Shown here: positions 46,400-55,665 of the stretch, in pieces
Layout: each line of letters starts with the position of its first letter
Numbering within the stretch: the stretch's first letter is position 1
DNA from: JBGSMX01 sp963790405
GTDB lineage: Bacteria; Actinomycetota; Coriobacteriia; Anaerosomatales; JAGXFU01
Length of the DNA stretch: 64,000 nucleotides
Reading direction: 5' to 3'
Assembly (NCBI GenBank): GCA_963790405.1
Contig: CAWBOJ010000002.1
Span: 1-64,000, forward strand
Notes under the pieces: model-generated
The model's input: the letters and a program-made list of their open reading frames with translations, nothing else
The model's database searches: none
What the model was told of the DNA's origin: nothing
Translations under genes and position numbers: made by a program

Positions 46400-49300
46400 C
46401 TACTTCAGAATGGCGCTCACAGCGTCGCGGACCGTCTGCGACACCGCACTCGTGCCACCCAGGTAGCGCACCTCACCGATTCCGGCCTTCTCGGCCTTGA
46501 GCTTGGTGGCAACACCCGAGTCGAGCTTGGTCGACGGGGTGAGCAACATGACCGAGGAGCCCGCGCCTTGCATGACGCCTCCGGCGAGCGCATCGGGGAA
46601 GTCCTGACCGGTGGCCAGTGCTACGCCGTCCCAGTCAAGCCCGCATGAGTTGCAGCCGTAGGTGGCCACCGCGATAGCGGTCGCATAGCGGTTGGCGCCC
46701 CACAGTCGGCTCACCTTCGACGTACCGAGCGTGGTCTTGAGAGCCGTCTGCGGCTTCGGCCGAGACGACACTCTCGCCGCCGAGGATGATTGCATTCGTG
46801 ACCCCGTCGGCCTTCATCGTGGCAGGCGTGGTCGCCTCGGCCAGGTAGATCGGCCAGCCCTTCGCAGCCGCAATCGGCGCTGCGGCGAGCGCATCGGGGA
46901 AGTCCTTGCCGGTAGCGACGAAGCCGGTCTTCGCACCGGAGATCTTGACGACGGCATCGGCGATCATGCGCGCGGTCGCGTAGCGGTTCGCGCCACCGAT
47001 GCGGCTCACGTCACCCTTGCCGACAAGCCCTTCGAGCGCGGTCACGACTGCAGGTCCTACTGCACCCTCCCCGCCCAGGATGATGGCCTCGTCTGCACCG
47101 AGCCGCTTGACCTCGTTGGCAACGACGGTAGGTACCGCGTCGCTGTCGACCAGCAGAATCGGGCCGTGCTTGGCACCTGCGAGAGCCGCACCGCCGAGCG
47201 CATCGGGCCAGTTGCGGCCCGTGGCGATGACCACGCAGTCCGCGCCGCCGGGGAATGCGTCTTTCGACGCCGCGACCGCGGTCATGAAGCGGTTGGCACC
47301 CTCGATCGGCGTGTAGACGACCTCATCGGGCGCAGAAGCGGTAATCGTGAACTCGGCCGTGTTCATCTGCTCGCAATTGCCGGCGTAGTCGGTCGACCAG
47401 AACTTGAGCGTGTAGTCTCCCTCACCGCTCAGCTTGATCGATGCCGAGTACTCCAACTCCGGTCCGTCGTCCAGCTGGTAGTAGGTGTGATTCGCGCCCG
47501 AGCCGGTGCCGTCGTCGACACTGAGCTTGATCGTAGCCGAATCTACGTAGGTCGCCTTGGCATCCGACGTCGTCACCGGCCTAGTGGCATCGATGTGCAC
47601 GGTCCTGTGCACGGTCGAACCCATCATGCCCCGCAGGCCGATCGGTCGAATGTGGAAGTAGTAGGTGCCGTCGTCCTGGGCGCCGTATCCGACTTCGGTT
47701 CCAATCGAGTTGATTGTGCTGTTCGGCTCCGTTGTCGGGTTCTGATCGAAGGTATACGAGTAGCCGATCGGACCCATGCCTACGTCGAACACCTGAAGGC
47801 CGCCTTCGTAGTCCGCTGCATACAGCGTGTCTCCTTCGGCAACCATCCCGAAGGTGTGTCCCGCCGTGTCGTAGGAGTCCACGAGCACAGGAGCGCTGGG
47901 GGTCGACACGTCGACCACGTCGAGGCCGAGCGCCTCGGACCCTACGTAGGCGGTGTCGCCATCGACCTCCACCCTCCACGCGTTGCCCGACACGAGACAA
48001 CTGCCCAAGAGCGATGGGTTGGCCGGGTCCGATGCGTCCACCACCTTGAGGCCACGACCCGCGTCGGCGACGTAGACGGTCGTGCCGTCGACGTCCACAC
48101 CGTACGGGTAGCAGTCCTCGGGCGCGCCATAGGTGCCCACGAGCACCGGGGCGGTCGGGTCTGAGACATCGATCACCCGCAGCCCGTACGAGTCGCACAC
48201 CGCATACGCGATGTCGCCCGAGACCGCCACATCATAGAAGGAGCCCGAAATCGCTGTCGCACCCAGGAACGCAGGGGCTGTCGGATCCGAGACATCGATG
48301 ATCTGAAGGCCGCCGCCGAGGTCAGCGACATAGGCGATGTCTCCCCGGACTTCTACGGCCCAGGCGTTGCCCGGAGTGTCGTAGCGGCCCACCTCGATCG
48401 GGTCGGATGGCGTGGCGACATCAAATAACCGCAAGCCGGCGTCGGCGTCGGCGAGGTACGCGGTGTCCCCCGCGACAGCCACTCCATACGATCCATAGAT
48501 GGTACTCGACGAGTCACACGAGCCGAGAAACGCCGGCGCACCGGGGTCGGATATGTCGAGTATCTGGAGACCGGCATCGGCATCTGCCATGTAGGCGGTG
48601 TCGCCTGCGACTGCAACATCCCAGGCCGAGCCGGCAGTATCGTAGGCACCCACGATCCCAGGGGACGCCGGCTCCGAGATCGCGATCGCCAGCAGGCCGC
48701 CGTAGTAGTCCGTCACGTACGCTGTATCACCCGCGAGCTCGACACTCGTGGCCATGCTCGGCGTCAAATAGAAGCCAAGCAGCACGGGAGTGCTCGGGGT
48801 CGATACGTCGATCACGTGGAGATAGCCGGCGTAGTCCGCGACGTAGGCGGTGTCGCCCTCGACGGTGACACCGTAGGCGTTGCCGGGCGTGCCGTAGGTG
48901 CCGAGGAGTGCGGGGGCGCTCGGGTCCGAGACATCGATGACCTGCAGGCCGCCTGCGTAGTCCGCGACGTAGGCGGTGTCGCCCGCGACCGCCACGCCGA
49001 AGGCGTTGCCCGGTGTGTCATAGCTGCCGAGCAGCACTGGCGCACTCGTGTCCGAGACATCGATGACCTGCAGACCGCTGGCGCGGTCCGCGACGTAGGC
49101 AGTATCACCCGCGACCGCCACACCGATCGCGTAGCCGGGGGTGTCGTAGGTGCTGAGAAGCGTCGGGGCGCTCGGGTCGGAGACGTCGATGACCTGAAGA
49201 CCGTACGTGTTGTCTCCGATGTAGACTGTCTCACCCGCGACCGCAACAGCAGTGGCGGCACCGGTCGTGTCGTAGGAGCCGAGCAGCACCGGAGCACCAG

Positions 49301-49739
49301 GGGTCGAGACGTCGATGACCTGCAGACCAGATGTGTTGTCCGCGACGTAGGCGGTATCGCCCGCGACCGCGACACCATAGGCGCGGTCGGGCGTGTCGTA
49401 GGTATCCAGCAGCGCGGGGGCACTGGGGTCCGAGACGTCCATGATCTTCAGACCGGCCGAGTGGTCGGCCACGTAAGCGACATCGCCCGAGACCGCGACA
49501 TCATAGGCGTTGCCGGGTGTGTCATAGCTGCCGAGCAGCTCGGGCAGATCGTTCGCCGCGTCCCACTCGAAGACAGGCGTGTCCTCCTGATACCAGGTCG
49601 CCTCTACCGGATGCGTCGATGACGCAAGCCCCGTGAGTGGAGGCACGTACGCGAAGGCGGGCAAGGCCATGAACACCATGCAGAAAGCCAGAACCATCGA
49701 AAGGATTGCGCGCGCACGAGAACTCGGTCGCTGTCCCAC
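46400..49739 (-). CDS. secreted LVIVD-repeat protein with three cell-wall-binding-2 repeats, one frameshift
   Basis: About 1113 residues. Signal peptide (AILSMVLAFCMVFMALPAFA), then 14 LVIVD repeats of about 42 residues (pattern GDTAYVADxxxGLQVIDVSD), enough for two seven-bladed propellers. A beta-sandwich region (VHIDATRPVTTSDAKATYVD) follows, then three CWB2 repeats (RFMTAVAASKDAFPGGADCV; IGGANRYATARMIADAV; LWGANRYATAIAVATYG), the usual non-covalent anchor to anionic wall polymer. A shift near 46750 splits repeats two and three. GTG 49739 follows GGGGGAG; ATG 49766 is an alternative. The ligand is unknown; adhesion or structural display is likely. Confidence 0.93.
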
Positions 49740-50010
49740 GGACTCCCCCGTCTCACAGGATCGCATTGTGGTGTTGTTGCTGCGCTGCCCGCCCCCCGGG
49801 CTCGTTGCGAGTCTCCGCGACCACTGCGATGCGGTTGAACCTTCGTCACCTAGAATAATCGTGTCTCCGCCCTGGGTACACACCACCCGTGTCGGCCGAG
49901 GACAGAAGGCAGGTTGGCGCGACGAGCGGACTCTCGCGCCCGGGCCCGCTTGTTGTGTCGTCCGTGCGCATGAGACCCTGACAGAACCCACTGGCCGAGG
50001 AGCCCACACC

Positions 50011-50392
50011 ATGCCCCGAGACATCGCATGCCCTGCATGCGGCGAGACCGACAACCTGAGCGGCTAGCGAGTCGCCCGAGGGCATCCGCATCACGTGCGG
50101 TGAGTGCGGCATGTCGTGGCTGCGCGACGCCGAGCCGCAGACGTGCGCCACATGCGGAGGAACAGACATCGTGCAGTGCCAGCGCGCGCTCACCCAGTAT
50201 TCGCGCGGAACACAGCTCTCGATCGTGGGGATGACCGCTGTGCCGCTGTGCCGCACGTGCGACGCACGAATGCTTGACTGGTCGAACCAGGGACGCGCGC
50301 TCCCATTCAACTACCGCCCCGCCGCGCTCGATCCCGAAGCAGCCAAGAAGCGCGAGGATGAGGACGCCAGCGACGTGATCATGACGCCGTAG
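50011..50392 (+). CDS. small zinc-ribbon protein, one frameshift
   Basis: The frame opens MPRDIACPACGETDNLS and stops early, but one shift near 50063 joins it to GIRITCGECGMSWLRDAEPQ and TCATCGGTDIVQC. The resulting protein of about 126 residues has four CxxC pairs (CPAC, CGEC, CATC, CRTC), enough for two zinc ribbons, and a charged C-terminal tail. GAGGAG sits 8 bases before ATG 50011. Role unknown. It ends 14 bases inside the 3' end of the convergent HTH gene. Confidence 0.65.
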
Positions 50393-50868
50393 GGCGTATG
50401 CGTTCACGTAGTGGCCGAACACTGAAGTCGACCTCGCAGTCGAGGACCCGAAGCAGCATGACCAGCCCATCGATCGACTTCTGGGTGTTCGTCTGATCGA
50501 GCAGCCTGTAGAACTGCGACGCCGATGTGCCGAGACGCCGAATCACCTCTCGCTTCGACAGCCCACTGGCCTCAAGACACTTCTGCGCCTCGACCGTGAG
50601 CTTGTACACGAGTAGGTCGCGCATGTGACCGGGATCCTCGTTGTACTCGAGCACGGCGTCCACATGCACCGAGTTCTCCGCACCCGATTCGAGAACGTAG
50701 GTGAAGCCCTCGGCACCCAGTTCGGCGTCCACGTAGACGTCTGCCACAGCGATCACCACTACTCGGACTCGGGTCGAGCCTCGAATAGGGCATGGTGAAC
50801 TGCCTGCCCCCGGCGGTCACCTCGAAGGCGTGTTTGCGGTTGTTCGCTCTCACCGACTCGATCTTCAT
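50379..50868 (-). CDS. HTH-domain regulator, one frameshift
   Basis: A protein of about 162 residues once joined near 50760. The N-terminus MKIESVRANNRKHAFEV and FTMPYSRLDPSPS continues as DVYVDAELGAEGFTYVLESG, a DUF2442-like or antitoxin-like beta domain, and the C-terminal helix-turn-helix is GLSKREVIRRLGTSASQFYR with LLDQTNTQKSIDGLVMLLRV. I recognise the architecture from uncharacterised actinobacterial XRE-like proteins. A palindromic operator sits in its promoter, so it likely represses itself. There is no toxin gene beside it. Confidence 0.7.
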
Positions 50869-50928
50869 AGCAGACCCTCGTCCTCAAGCTCGCGACCATC
50901 CCCCGCGATGCCGCTTGGGCATAGTTAG

Positions 50929-50957
50929 ATGTTACCTCCCTGGTAACGTTAATGCAA
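50929..50957 (-). promoter_or_regulatory. promoter with internal palindromic operator for the HTH gene
   Basis: On the minus strand TTGCAT (50952-50957) and TAACAT (50929-50934) are 17 bases apart, a correctly spaced promoter. Between and overlapping them is the palindrome GTTACC-TCCCT-GGTAAC (50931-50947). A protein bound there would block RNA polymerase. The downstream HTH protein, starting 60 bases away, is the obvious candidate. Confidence 0.6.
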
Positions 50958-51067
50958 CGCCTCATACGTCACCAGGGATGATACGGCGCAGGTCCGACAT
51001 CGGTCGGGACGTGTTGCGGGGGGATTTCGGAGTCTGGGACGTGCAACGGGTCGGTGCCCGACGCCCC

Positions 51068-51829
51068 CTAGTCGACCTCGGCCTTGTACTGCTCGTAGGT
51101 GATCGAGGTGCCCGTGAACGTCCCGCTCAGGAAACTGCCGACCTTGTTGATCTTGGTGACCTTCCCGGACACGCTCGTGTCGGTGACGTCTGCGACGATG
51201 CGCACGCGCTCGACCAGGGAGCGATCCGAGCTCTCGAACACATACTCCGACCCGGCCTTCGTCACCAGGAACACGGGCCAGCCATCAACGGTGCCGAAGT
51301 CGAACGACGCAGCCGTGCCGTCATCGGTGGTGTAGATCCACAGGTAGCACGGATCGGTGTGCGAGATGTCCTTGGCGCCCCCGCCCTCCGCCGAGTCCCA
51401 CTGGAAGGTGCCCTTGAACGCGATCCCCTCGGGAGGCAGGGTCGTCGATGCCGAGGTGACCGTGGCGTCGCTCTGGGTGGCCGAGACCGCGTCACCGAGC
51501 AGGTCAGTGAGATACTCGAGATCGATGTCCTCTCCCCACATGTAGGGGCTCATCACCGTGGCGAAGACGAGCGCCAGGCCGAGGACGATGCCTACCGCGA
51601 GCTTCGTCGCCGCCGACAGACCCAGCGAAACACCGGCCGCGCCACCGGGGCCGAACAGGCTCGAGAGCTTGGGGGCTTTGGTCCAGACACCGGTGCGCGG
51701 ATCGAGGATCTTGTCGCGCTTGCCGATGCGTCCGCCGCGCGCATTCTCGACCATCTGCGCCCAGGTGTAGGGGCCGTAGGTCTGATCGCCGCGCGCTACG
51801 TACCAGCTGTCCTGCGGTGTCGACTGCAT
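51068..51829 (-). CDS. GYF_2-domain membrane protein
   Basis: 253 residues. The N-terminal GYF_2 domain reads WYVARGDQTYGPYTWAQMVE, with GRIGKRDKILDPRTGVWTKA. One transmembrane helix follows (LAVGIVLGLALVFATVMSPY), then an extracytoplasmic domain of about 130 residues rich in Thr, Ser and Asp of no known family. GYF_2 domains usually face the cytoplasm and bind peptides or pair with secretion or sensory membrane proteins. It is a monocistronic gene to all appearances. Confidence 0.85.
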   Translation of the reverse strand: MQSTPQDSWYVARGDQTYGPYTWAQMVENARGGRIGKRDKILDPRTGVWTKAPKLSSLFGPGGAAGVSLGLSAATKLAVGIVLGLALVFATVMSPYMWGEDIDLEYLTDLLGDAVSATQSDATVTSASTTLPPEGIAFKGTFQWDSAEGGGAKDISHTDPCYLWIYTTDDGTAASFDFGTVDGWPVFLVTKAGSEYVFESSDRSLVERVRIVADVTDTSVSGKVTKINKVGSFLSGTFTGTSITYEQYKAEVD

Positions 51830-51841
51830 GTCCCGAGTGTA

Positions 51842-52351
51842 TCAGGGGCGCTGCCAGCGCCGATTGCCGTCGAACACGACCTCGAAGCACTCGCATACGA
51901 CAGGCATGTCTGGCTCGAACTCCCTGCCGATCTCGCGGAGGCTGCGCGTGAATGCCGCCTCGTGTGCCTCTCGCCAGTAGCCTAGAGAACCCTCGCCTTC
52001 CCCCTCGGTAGCCGCGAACTCGGCGGTGACGGCCTCGAACGGTACGACCTCGACCGAGGTGGTGCGAATCACGCAGACCGCGGTGCCTACCCAGTCGGTG
52101 ACAACGCTGAAGTCACCGACTCGAGGGAGCGGCTCGTCTTCGGCCTCGTAGGACCACAGATCTCCGGCGGTCGCGCGCTTGCGCCCGGACAACACAAGCT
52201 CGGCCAGTTCGTTGGCGTCTGCTTCGTTGTCGCAGAAGTGCCAGGCCGAATACGTGTCATCTAGACTCGCGACATCAGGAGACGCAGCGACGAAAGCGCC
52301 CCACATGGTCTCGACGGATCCCCGCGATCCACGAGCGGTCACCTCGGTCAC
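51842..52351 (-). CDS. ASCH-domain protein
   Basis: 169 residues from GTG 52351, which overlaps the stop of the upstream gene as GTGA. A shorter start at ATG 52306 is possible. The ASCH fold is seen in AWHFCDNEADANELAELVLS, GRKRATAGDLWSYEAEDEPL, PRVGDFSVVTDWVGTAVCVI and EVVPFEAVTAEFAATEGEGE. These beta-barrel proteins are related to PUA domains and are suspected to bind RNA or nucleotide ligands; some hydrolyse modified cytidine. Its coupling to the preceding gene suggests joint production. Confidence 0.85.
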   Translation of the reverse strand: MTEVTARGSRGSVETMWGAFVAASPDVASLDDTYSAWHFCDNEADANELAELVLSGRKRATAGDLWSYEAEDEPLPRVGDFSVVTDWVGTAVCVIRTTSVEVVPFEAVTAEFAATEGEGEGSLGYWREAHEAAFTRSLREIGREFEPDMPVVCECFEVVFDGNRRWQRP

Positions 52352-52857
52352 ATGAACCGCACTTCGCGCGTCGCCGCTTCGACGACGAAGCAGCGCTCGT
52401 TGTTCGAGTGTTCATCGGCAGGCACAAGGAAGAACCCGGCGCCAGCATCCTGATAGCACGACGTAGTCCCCACAATGATCTCCCCGTCATCGAAGATGAC
52501 CTCGATCCCGCGTTCCGATGCCCCCGGCGGGGAGTCCAACACCCTCTTGTCCACGTGTTGAGGGTTGCCATCGAAGTCCTTCACATAGAAGAGCGCCTTC
52601 AACTCCGGTACGGAAATTTCTATCCGATCCCACTCCTGAACCGGAATCGGCTCCGTGATGTGGAACGTCTCTCGGGCCGCCGAGAAGTCAACGGTCATAC
52701 CCTTGACTATGTGACCATCGGCGAACCGCGCAACGACTCTGTTCACTGTCCCTCCAAACGAGTATGTCATCGCAACGGACGACGACCAGCCAGATTCAGC
52801 TGTTAGTCCCTTGTACCCACAACGAACCAGCCGAGCCACCTCAATCCTGACCATCAT
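52348..52857 (-). CDS. conserved protein of unknown function (DUF6982-like)
   Basis: 169 residues. The core VVARFADGHIVKGMTVDFSA and VPELKALFYVKDFDGNPQHV, followed by IEVIFDDGEIIVGTTSCYQD and GFFLVPADEHSNNERCFVVE, resembles a family often annotated as DUF6982 or PilZ-adjacent regulators. That name comes from memory and is tentative. Start ATG 52857 (or 52854). It forms an operon with the ASCH protein. Confidence 0.65.
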   Translation of the reverse strand: MMVRIEVARLVRCGYKGLTAESGWSSSVAMTYSFGGTVNRVVARFADGHIVKGMTVDFSAARETFHITEPIPVQEWDRIEISVPELKALFYVKDFDGNPQHVDKRVLDSPPGASERGIEVIFDDGEIIVGTTSCYQDAGAGFFLVPADEHSNNERCFVVEAATREVRFM

Positions 52858-52873
52858 GCCGAGGGCACCCTGC

Positions 52874-53025
52874 TAGAATCGTGGTTAGCCAAATACGGTT
52901 TGCCGGGATAGAAACACGGTCCGGTAGGTAGTCCGGACGCACGGTCGGCGCTCATGCAGGCCATGTCAGTAACCTCCCCTTCGGGTGTCCGTTCCCGGTG
53001 CGAGCTAGACGAAGGGGAGTTCACC
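52874..53025 (+). promoter_or_regulatory. promoter and structured leader with RBS-sequestering hairpin upstream of the YjdF gene
   Basis: TAGAAT (52874-52879) is a plausible -10. The following leader of about 140 bases contains a 6-bp hairpin (GTCCGG 52919-52924 with CCGGAC 52933-52938), possibly enclosed by a GCCG/CGGC stem, and a perfect 9-bp stem between CTCCCCTTC (52974-52982) and GAAGGGGAG (53011-53019). The latter includes the whole ribosome-binding site (GGGGAG, 6 bases before the ATG). This is the layout of a translational riboswitch. yjdF genes in Firmicutes are controlled by the yjdF RNA, so a related element is inferred. Confidence 0.55.
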
Positions 53026-53457
53026 ATGTCCGAATCCGACATCAAAGCCGATTTCACCGTCCTTTTCGACGGACAGTTCTGGGTCGGTTACTACACGCGG
53101 CACGAGCGCGGAGAGTCGCAGATCGCCCGATATGTCTTCGGGGCCGAGCCTTCTCTTGCCGAGATAGCGCAGCTCGTCTGTTCGAGAGAATGGACACGTC
53201 TCAGACTTCTGCCTGCGCACACGACGAATCTGGGGTCGGAGGCCCTCGCCGGCAATCCAAAGCGGCGCCAACGTGAAGCGGCGAAAGCCTCCCGAGGCCA
53301 CGGCGGCGCCACGAAGTCGCAGGAGGCGTACAAAGAGGCGTTGGCAGGCCCGAAGGCTGAGGCAAAGTCATCACGGCGAGTGCGACGGGCCGAGGCTGCC
53401 GAGCGGCAATGGCAAAGACGGGTCGAGAAGCACAGGGACAAGCACCGAGGGCACTAG
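53026..53457 (+). CDS. yjdF: YjdF (DUF2992) family protein
   Basis: 143 residues. The N-terminal half carries the family signature FTVLFDGQFWVGYYTRHERG and ARYVFGAEPSLAEIAQLVCS. The C-terminal half is a long basic Lys/Arg/Ala/Gln helix typical of YjdF proteins (SRRVRRAEAAERQWQRRVEK). The molecular function is not established; in Bacillus relatives it is linked to tolerance of azaaromatic compounds through its riboswitch. ATG 53026 is 6 bases after a GGGGAG ribosome site that can be masked by a hairpin. An upstream in-frame ATG at 52954 lies inside the leader and is unlikely. Confidence 0.87.
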   Translation: MSESDIKADFTVLFDGQFWVGYYTRHERGESQIARYVFGAEPSLAEIAQLVCSREWTRLRLLPAHTTNLGSEALAGNPKRRQREAAKASRGHGGATKSQEAYKEALAGPKAEAKSSRRVRRAEAAERQWQRRVEKHRDKHRGH

Positions 53458-53582
53458 AGACATGCCGTTGACTCTGCCTGGCGTCTCTGCGCTTCAGCTG
53501 CAAACAAGCGCCTGTCTTCGGCCTAGCGCTAGCGTGAGTCAGCTGGAAGCGCGTGTTAGGTCGACCCGCACGCTATTCCAAC

Positions 53583-53789
53583 CTACTCCTTGACGGGCAA
53601 GACGTTGACCGCTTTGACGATGAGCTTCACCTTGTCACCCGGCTTGAGGTCCAACTCCTCGAGCGATTCGGTGGTCACCACGGAGGCCATCTCGCAAGGA
53701 GCGACATCGAACTTGATCAGCGTCATGATGTCGCCCTTCTCGATCGACTTCACCTCGCCGGCCACCGCATTGCGTGCGCCGTACTTCAT
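53583..53789 (-). CDS. molbindin (Mop/TOBE) molybdate-binding protein
   Basis: A 68-residue Mop domain: KYGARNAVAGEVKSIEKGDI, MTLIKFDVAPCEMASVVTTE and ESLEELDLKPGDKVKLIVKA. Such small hexameric proteins bind molybdate or tungstate and buffer the oxyanion. ATG 53789 follows GAGGGGA. No molybdate transporter or molybdenum-enzyme gene is adjacent, so it serves a pathway encoded elsewhere. The 125 bases between it and the YjdF gene contain nothing notable. Confidence 0.9.
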   Translation of the reverse strand: MKYGARNAVAGEVKSIEKGDIMTLIKFDVAPCEMASVVTTESLEELDLKPGDKVKLIVKAVNVLPVKE

Positions 53790-53876
53790 CGGAGATCCCC
53801 TCTCTCTGGACAGGTTCGACCTAACAGCGGCTATGCCGTCTGCATATCGTGACATGCCGCGCCCCCCGTGACCACG

Positions 53877-54536
53877 CTACGCGGGCCTCACACCGTATCT
53901 GCGCAGAGCCAGTCCCACGGCGGCAAACAGCAGGGCCAGGATTGGCAGCCTGTCATCGGGTCCCGTGAAGGGCAGGAACTCCTCGGCGGGCTTTGTCCGG
54001 GTGACCGACGCGGTGGCGGGGAGTGAACCCTCGTCCGACACCGGCTCGGCGGCTGGCATTGGCGCTGGCACTGGATCGACCTCGACCGCAGCCAGCTCGA
54101 CAGTCACGGCCAGGTCGGTCGACGGGATGATGCAGTGCCCGTAGGCGTCGGTGAGGACGTCGTGAGCGGAAGTGACCACGACCGCCCGATCGATGCCGAC
54201 CGCCTCGACCTCGCCCACGTCGGCGAACGTGGCCCAAACGTGGAACTCGGTCCCGAGTGGAGCGCCCTTGAGCTCGAAGACCCAGCGCACTTCGCGCACG
54301 TCCTCGGCCGAGTTCTGCTGTCGGCTGTCCGTGCCGGCGCCGCTGGTGAGCGAGAGCCACACGCCCACGGGACCGGACTCTTCGAGCGTGGAGACCGGCG
54401 GGGCCGCAGGCGGCTCGGGCGACGTTGTCGGCGGCGTTGTGGGCTCGATCGACCCGGGGGTCTCACCGGCGAACGCCGGCAAGGGAATGCAGCAAATCAC
54501 GAGCACGGCCACGAGCATGGCTGCGCGAATCCTCAT
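53877..54536 (-). CDS. LPFTG-anchored surface protein
   Basis: 219 residues from ATG 54536 (GGGG ribosome site 3-6 bases before). Signal peptide (LVAVLVICCIPLPAFA), a Pro/Thr-rich stalk, a beta-type domain around VGVWLSLTSGAGTDSRQQN, another Pro/Ala linker, and at the C-terminus the sortase signal LPFTG followed by a hydrophobic helix and the basic tail RRYGVR. It would be cleaved by sortase and attached to peptidoglycan, which supports a Gram-positive-type wall. No sortase gene is nearby. Confidence 0.85.
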   Translation of the reverse strand: MRIRAAMLVAVLVICCIPLPAFAGETPGSIEPTTPPTTSPEPPAAPPVSTLEESGPVGVWLSLTSGAGTDSRQQNSAEDVREVRWVFELKGAPLGTEFHVWATFADVGEVEAVGIDRAVVVTSAHDVLTDAYGHCIIPSTDLAVTVELAAVEVDPVPAPMPAAEPVSDEGSLPATASVTRTKPAEEFLPFTGPDDRLPILALLFAAVGLALRRYGVRPA

Positions 54537-54655
54537 TGCCCCTACCCCTCGATCAGCCTTTCGGGAGCACAACTCGGCACAACTCCCTATGCACATGGTA
54601 CCGCAACGGTTGCCATTCCTCGGCACGTTGTTGCCGCCGGGCCTTACGTGATCGT

Positions 54656-55459
54656 CTACTCCTCCGGCACGGTGTAGATGCGCACCATGCCCTGACCCTT
54701 GGTGCCCGCGTTCTGGGCCCAGGTGCCGGGATCGGAATCGAGCACCGTGTAGCTCCCCTCGGGCAGCTCGAGCGTCGGGCTCGCGGTCCAGTAGGCGTTC
54801 GGGACACCGCCCTGGCCGTCAGTACCCTCCGTCTCCCAGGGACCGTAGACCGTACCGTCCTCGGCCTGGAGCGAAATCTCGCCGGTCTCGGAGCTACCGG
54901 TGCCGTTGTTCCAGTGATAGGTCTCGATCGTGGCAATCGTCGCGGGCTCGGTGACTTCGAACGTGGGCGGTGTGCCGTTGTTCTGGACCGCGTTCGAGTT
55001 GTGGTTGTCGTACTCCAGTGCCGCCGGCTTCTCGACAACGGTGATCTGTGCGCTCAGTGCCGGGTCATCCGTAGTGCCCGGGCTGATGCCGACCGAGTAC
55101 GTACCGGCTGCGGTGGCGATGAAGACCCCGCCCACACACGTCGCGCCCTCAGCGGGTTCGACAAACCATTCGAACGCGGCCTCGTCCTCGTCGGATTCAA
55201 TTTGGTTGTACTCCTCGCCGTCTGCAGTCACGGCGTATGTGACCTTTGACAGCGTGAATGTGACCGACTCGCCCACCGCAACGGTATCGGACGGCGCCCG
55301 GACGACGTAGCGCAGCTGCTTCTCGGCAAGATCGGGTTGGAAGATGCAGGCCAGGGACATGAGCACGATGAGCAGCAGCGGACACAGAGCGAGTAGCCTG
55401 CGCCGTCGGCTTCGCCCGGCCTCTTGTCGGTGAACACTGTAGAGGTCAGTGCGATGCAT
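54656..55459 (-). CDS. secreted or lipid-anchored protein of unknown function
   Basis: 267 residues from ATG 55459, preceded by GGGGG. An Arg-rich N-terminus (RSRRRRLL) and hydrophobic helix (ALCPLLLIVLMSLACIF) form a signal or anchor, with Cys in the lipobox position. The following region is Ig-like (SVTFTLSKVTYAVTADGEEY, then AGTYSVGISPGTTDDPALSA), and the C-terminus has ETYHWNNGTGSSETGEISLQ and TVYGPWETEGTDGQGG with many aromatic and Gly residues. No family certain. Confidence 0.7.
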   Translation of the reverse strand: MHRTDLYSVHRQEAGRSRRRRLLALCPLLLIVLMSLACIFQPDLAEKQLRYVVRAPSDTVAVGESVTFTLSKVTYAVTADGEEYNQIESDEDEAAFEWFVEPAEGATCVGGVFIATAAGTYSVGISPGTTDDPALSAQITVVEKPAALEYDNHNSNAVQNNGTPPTFEVTEPATIATIETYHWNNGTGSSETGEISLQAEDGTVYGPWETEGTDGQGGVPNAYWTASPTLELPEGSYTVLDSDPGTWAQNAGTKGQGMVRIYTVPEE

Positions 55460-55665
55460 GGCGAAACCCCCGCTCCCCGTAGTTGCGATCACCGACATCA
55501 TAGCCCGAGGGGCACTTCCTGCTGCAAGCGCTGGCTCGACGAGCGGCCTATCGGCCCGGGATCTGCAGACCTACTCGGCCACGCCCTGACCTGCGATACT
55601 GTCTCCGACATCAAGGTTGTCGGGGCCACAGGTGCTCCGGCTCTCAACGGGGAGGCGATCGACGA

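Noticed and set aside
46400..49600. Repetitive DNA considered as a CRISPR or satellite array
   Set aside because: The repeats are imperfect, about 126 bases long, in frame and encode LVIVD blades.
49831..49856. TTGAAC and TAGAAT as a promoter for the zinc-ribbon gene at 50011
   Set aside because: The two boxes are only 10 bases apart, too close for a sigma-70-type promoter.
52954..53025. Upstream ATG at 52954 as the YjdF start
   Set aside because: It would place the structured leader inside the coding region; the ATG at 53026 has a good ribosome site and fits the family N-terminus.
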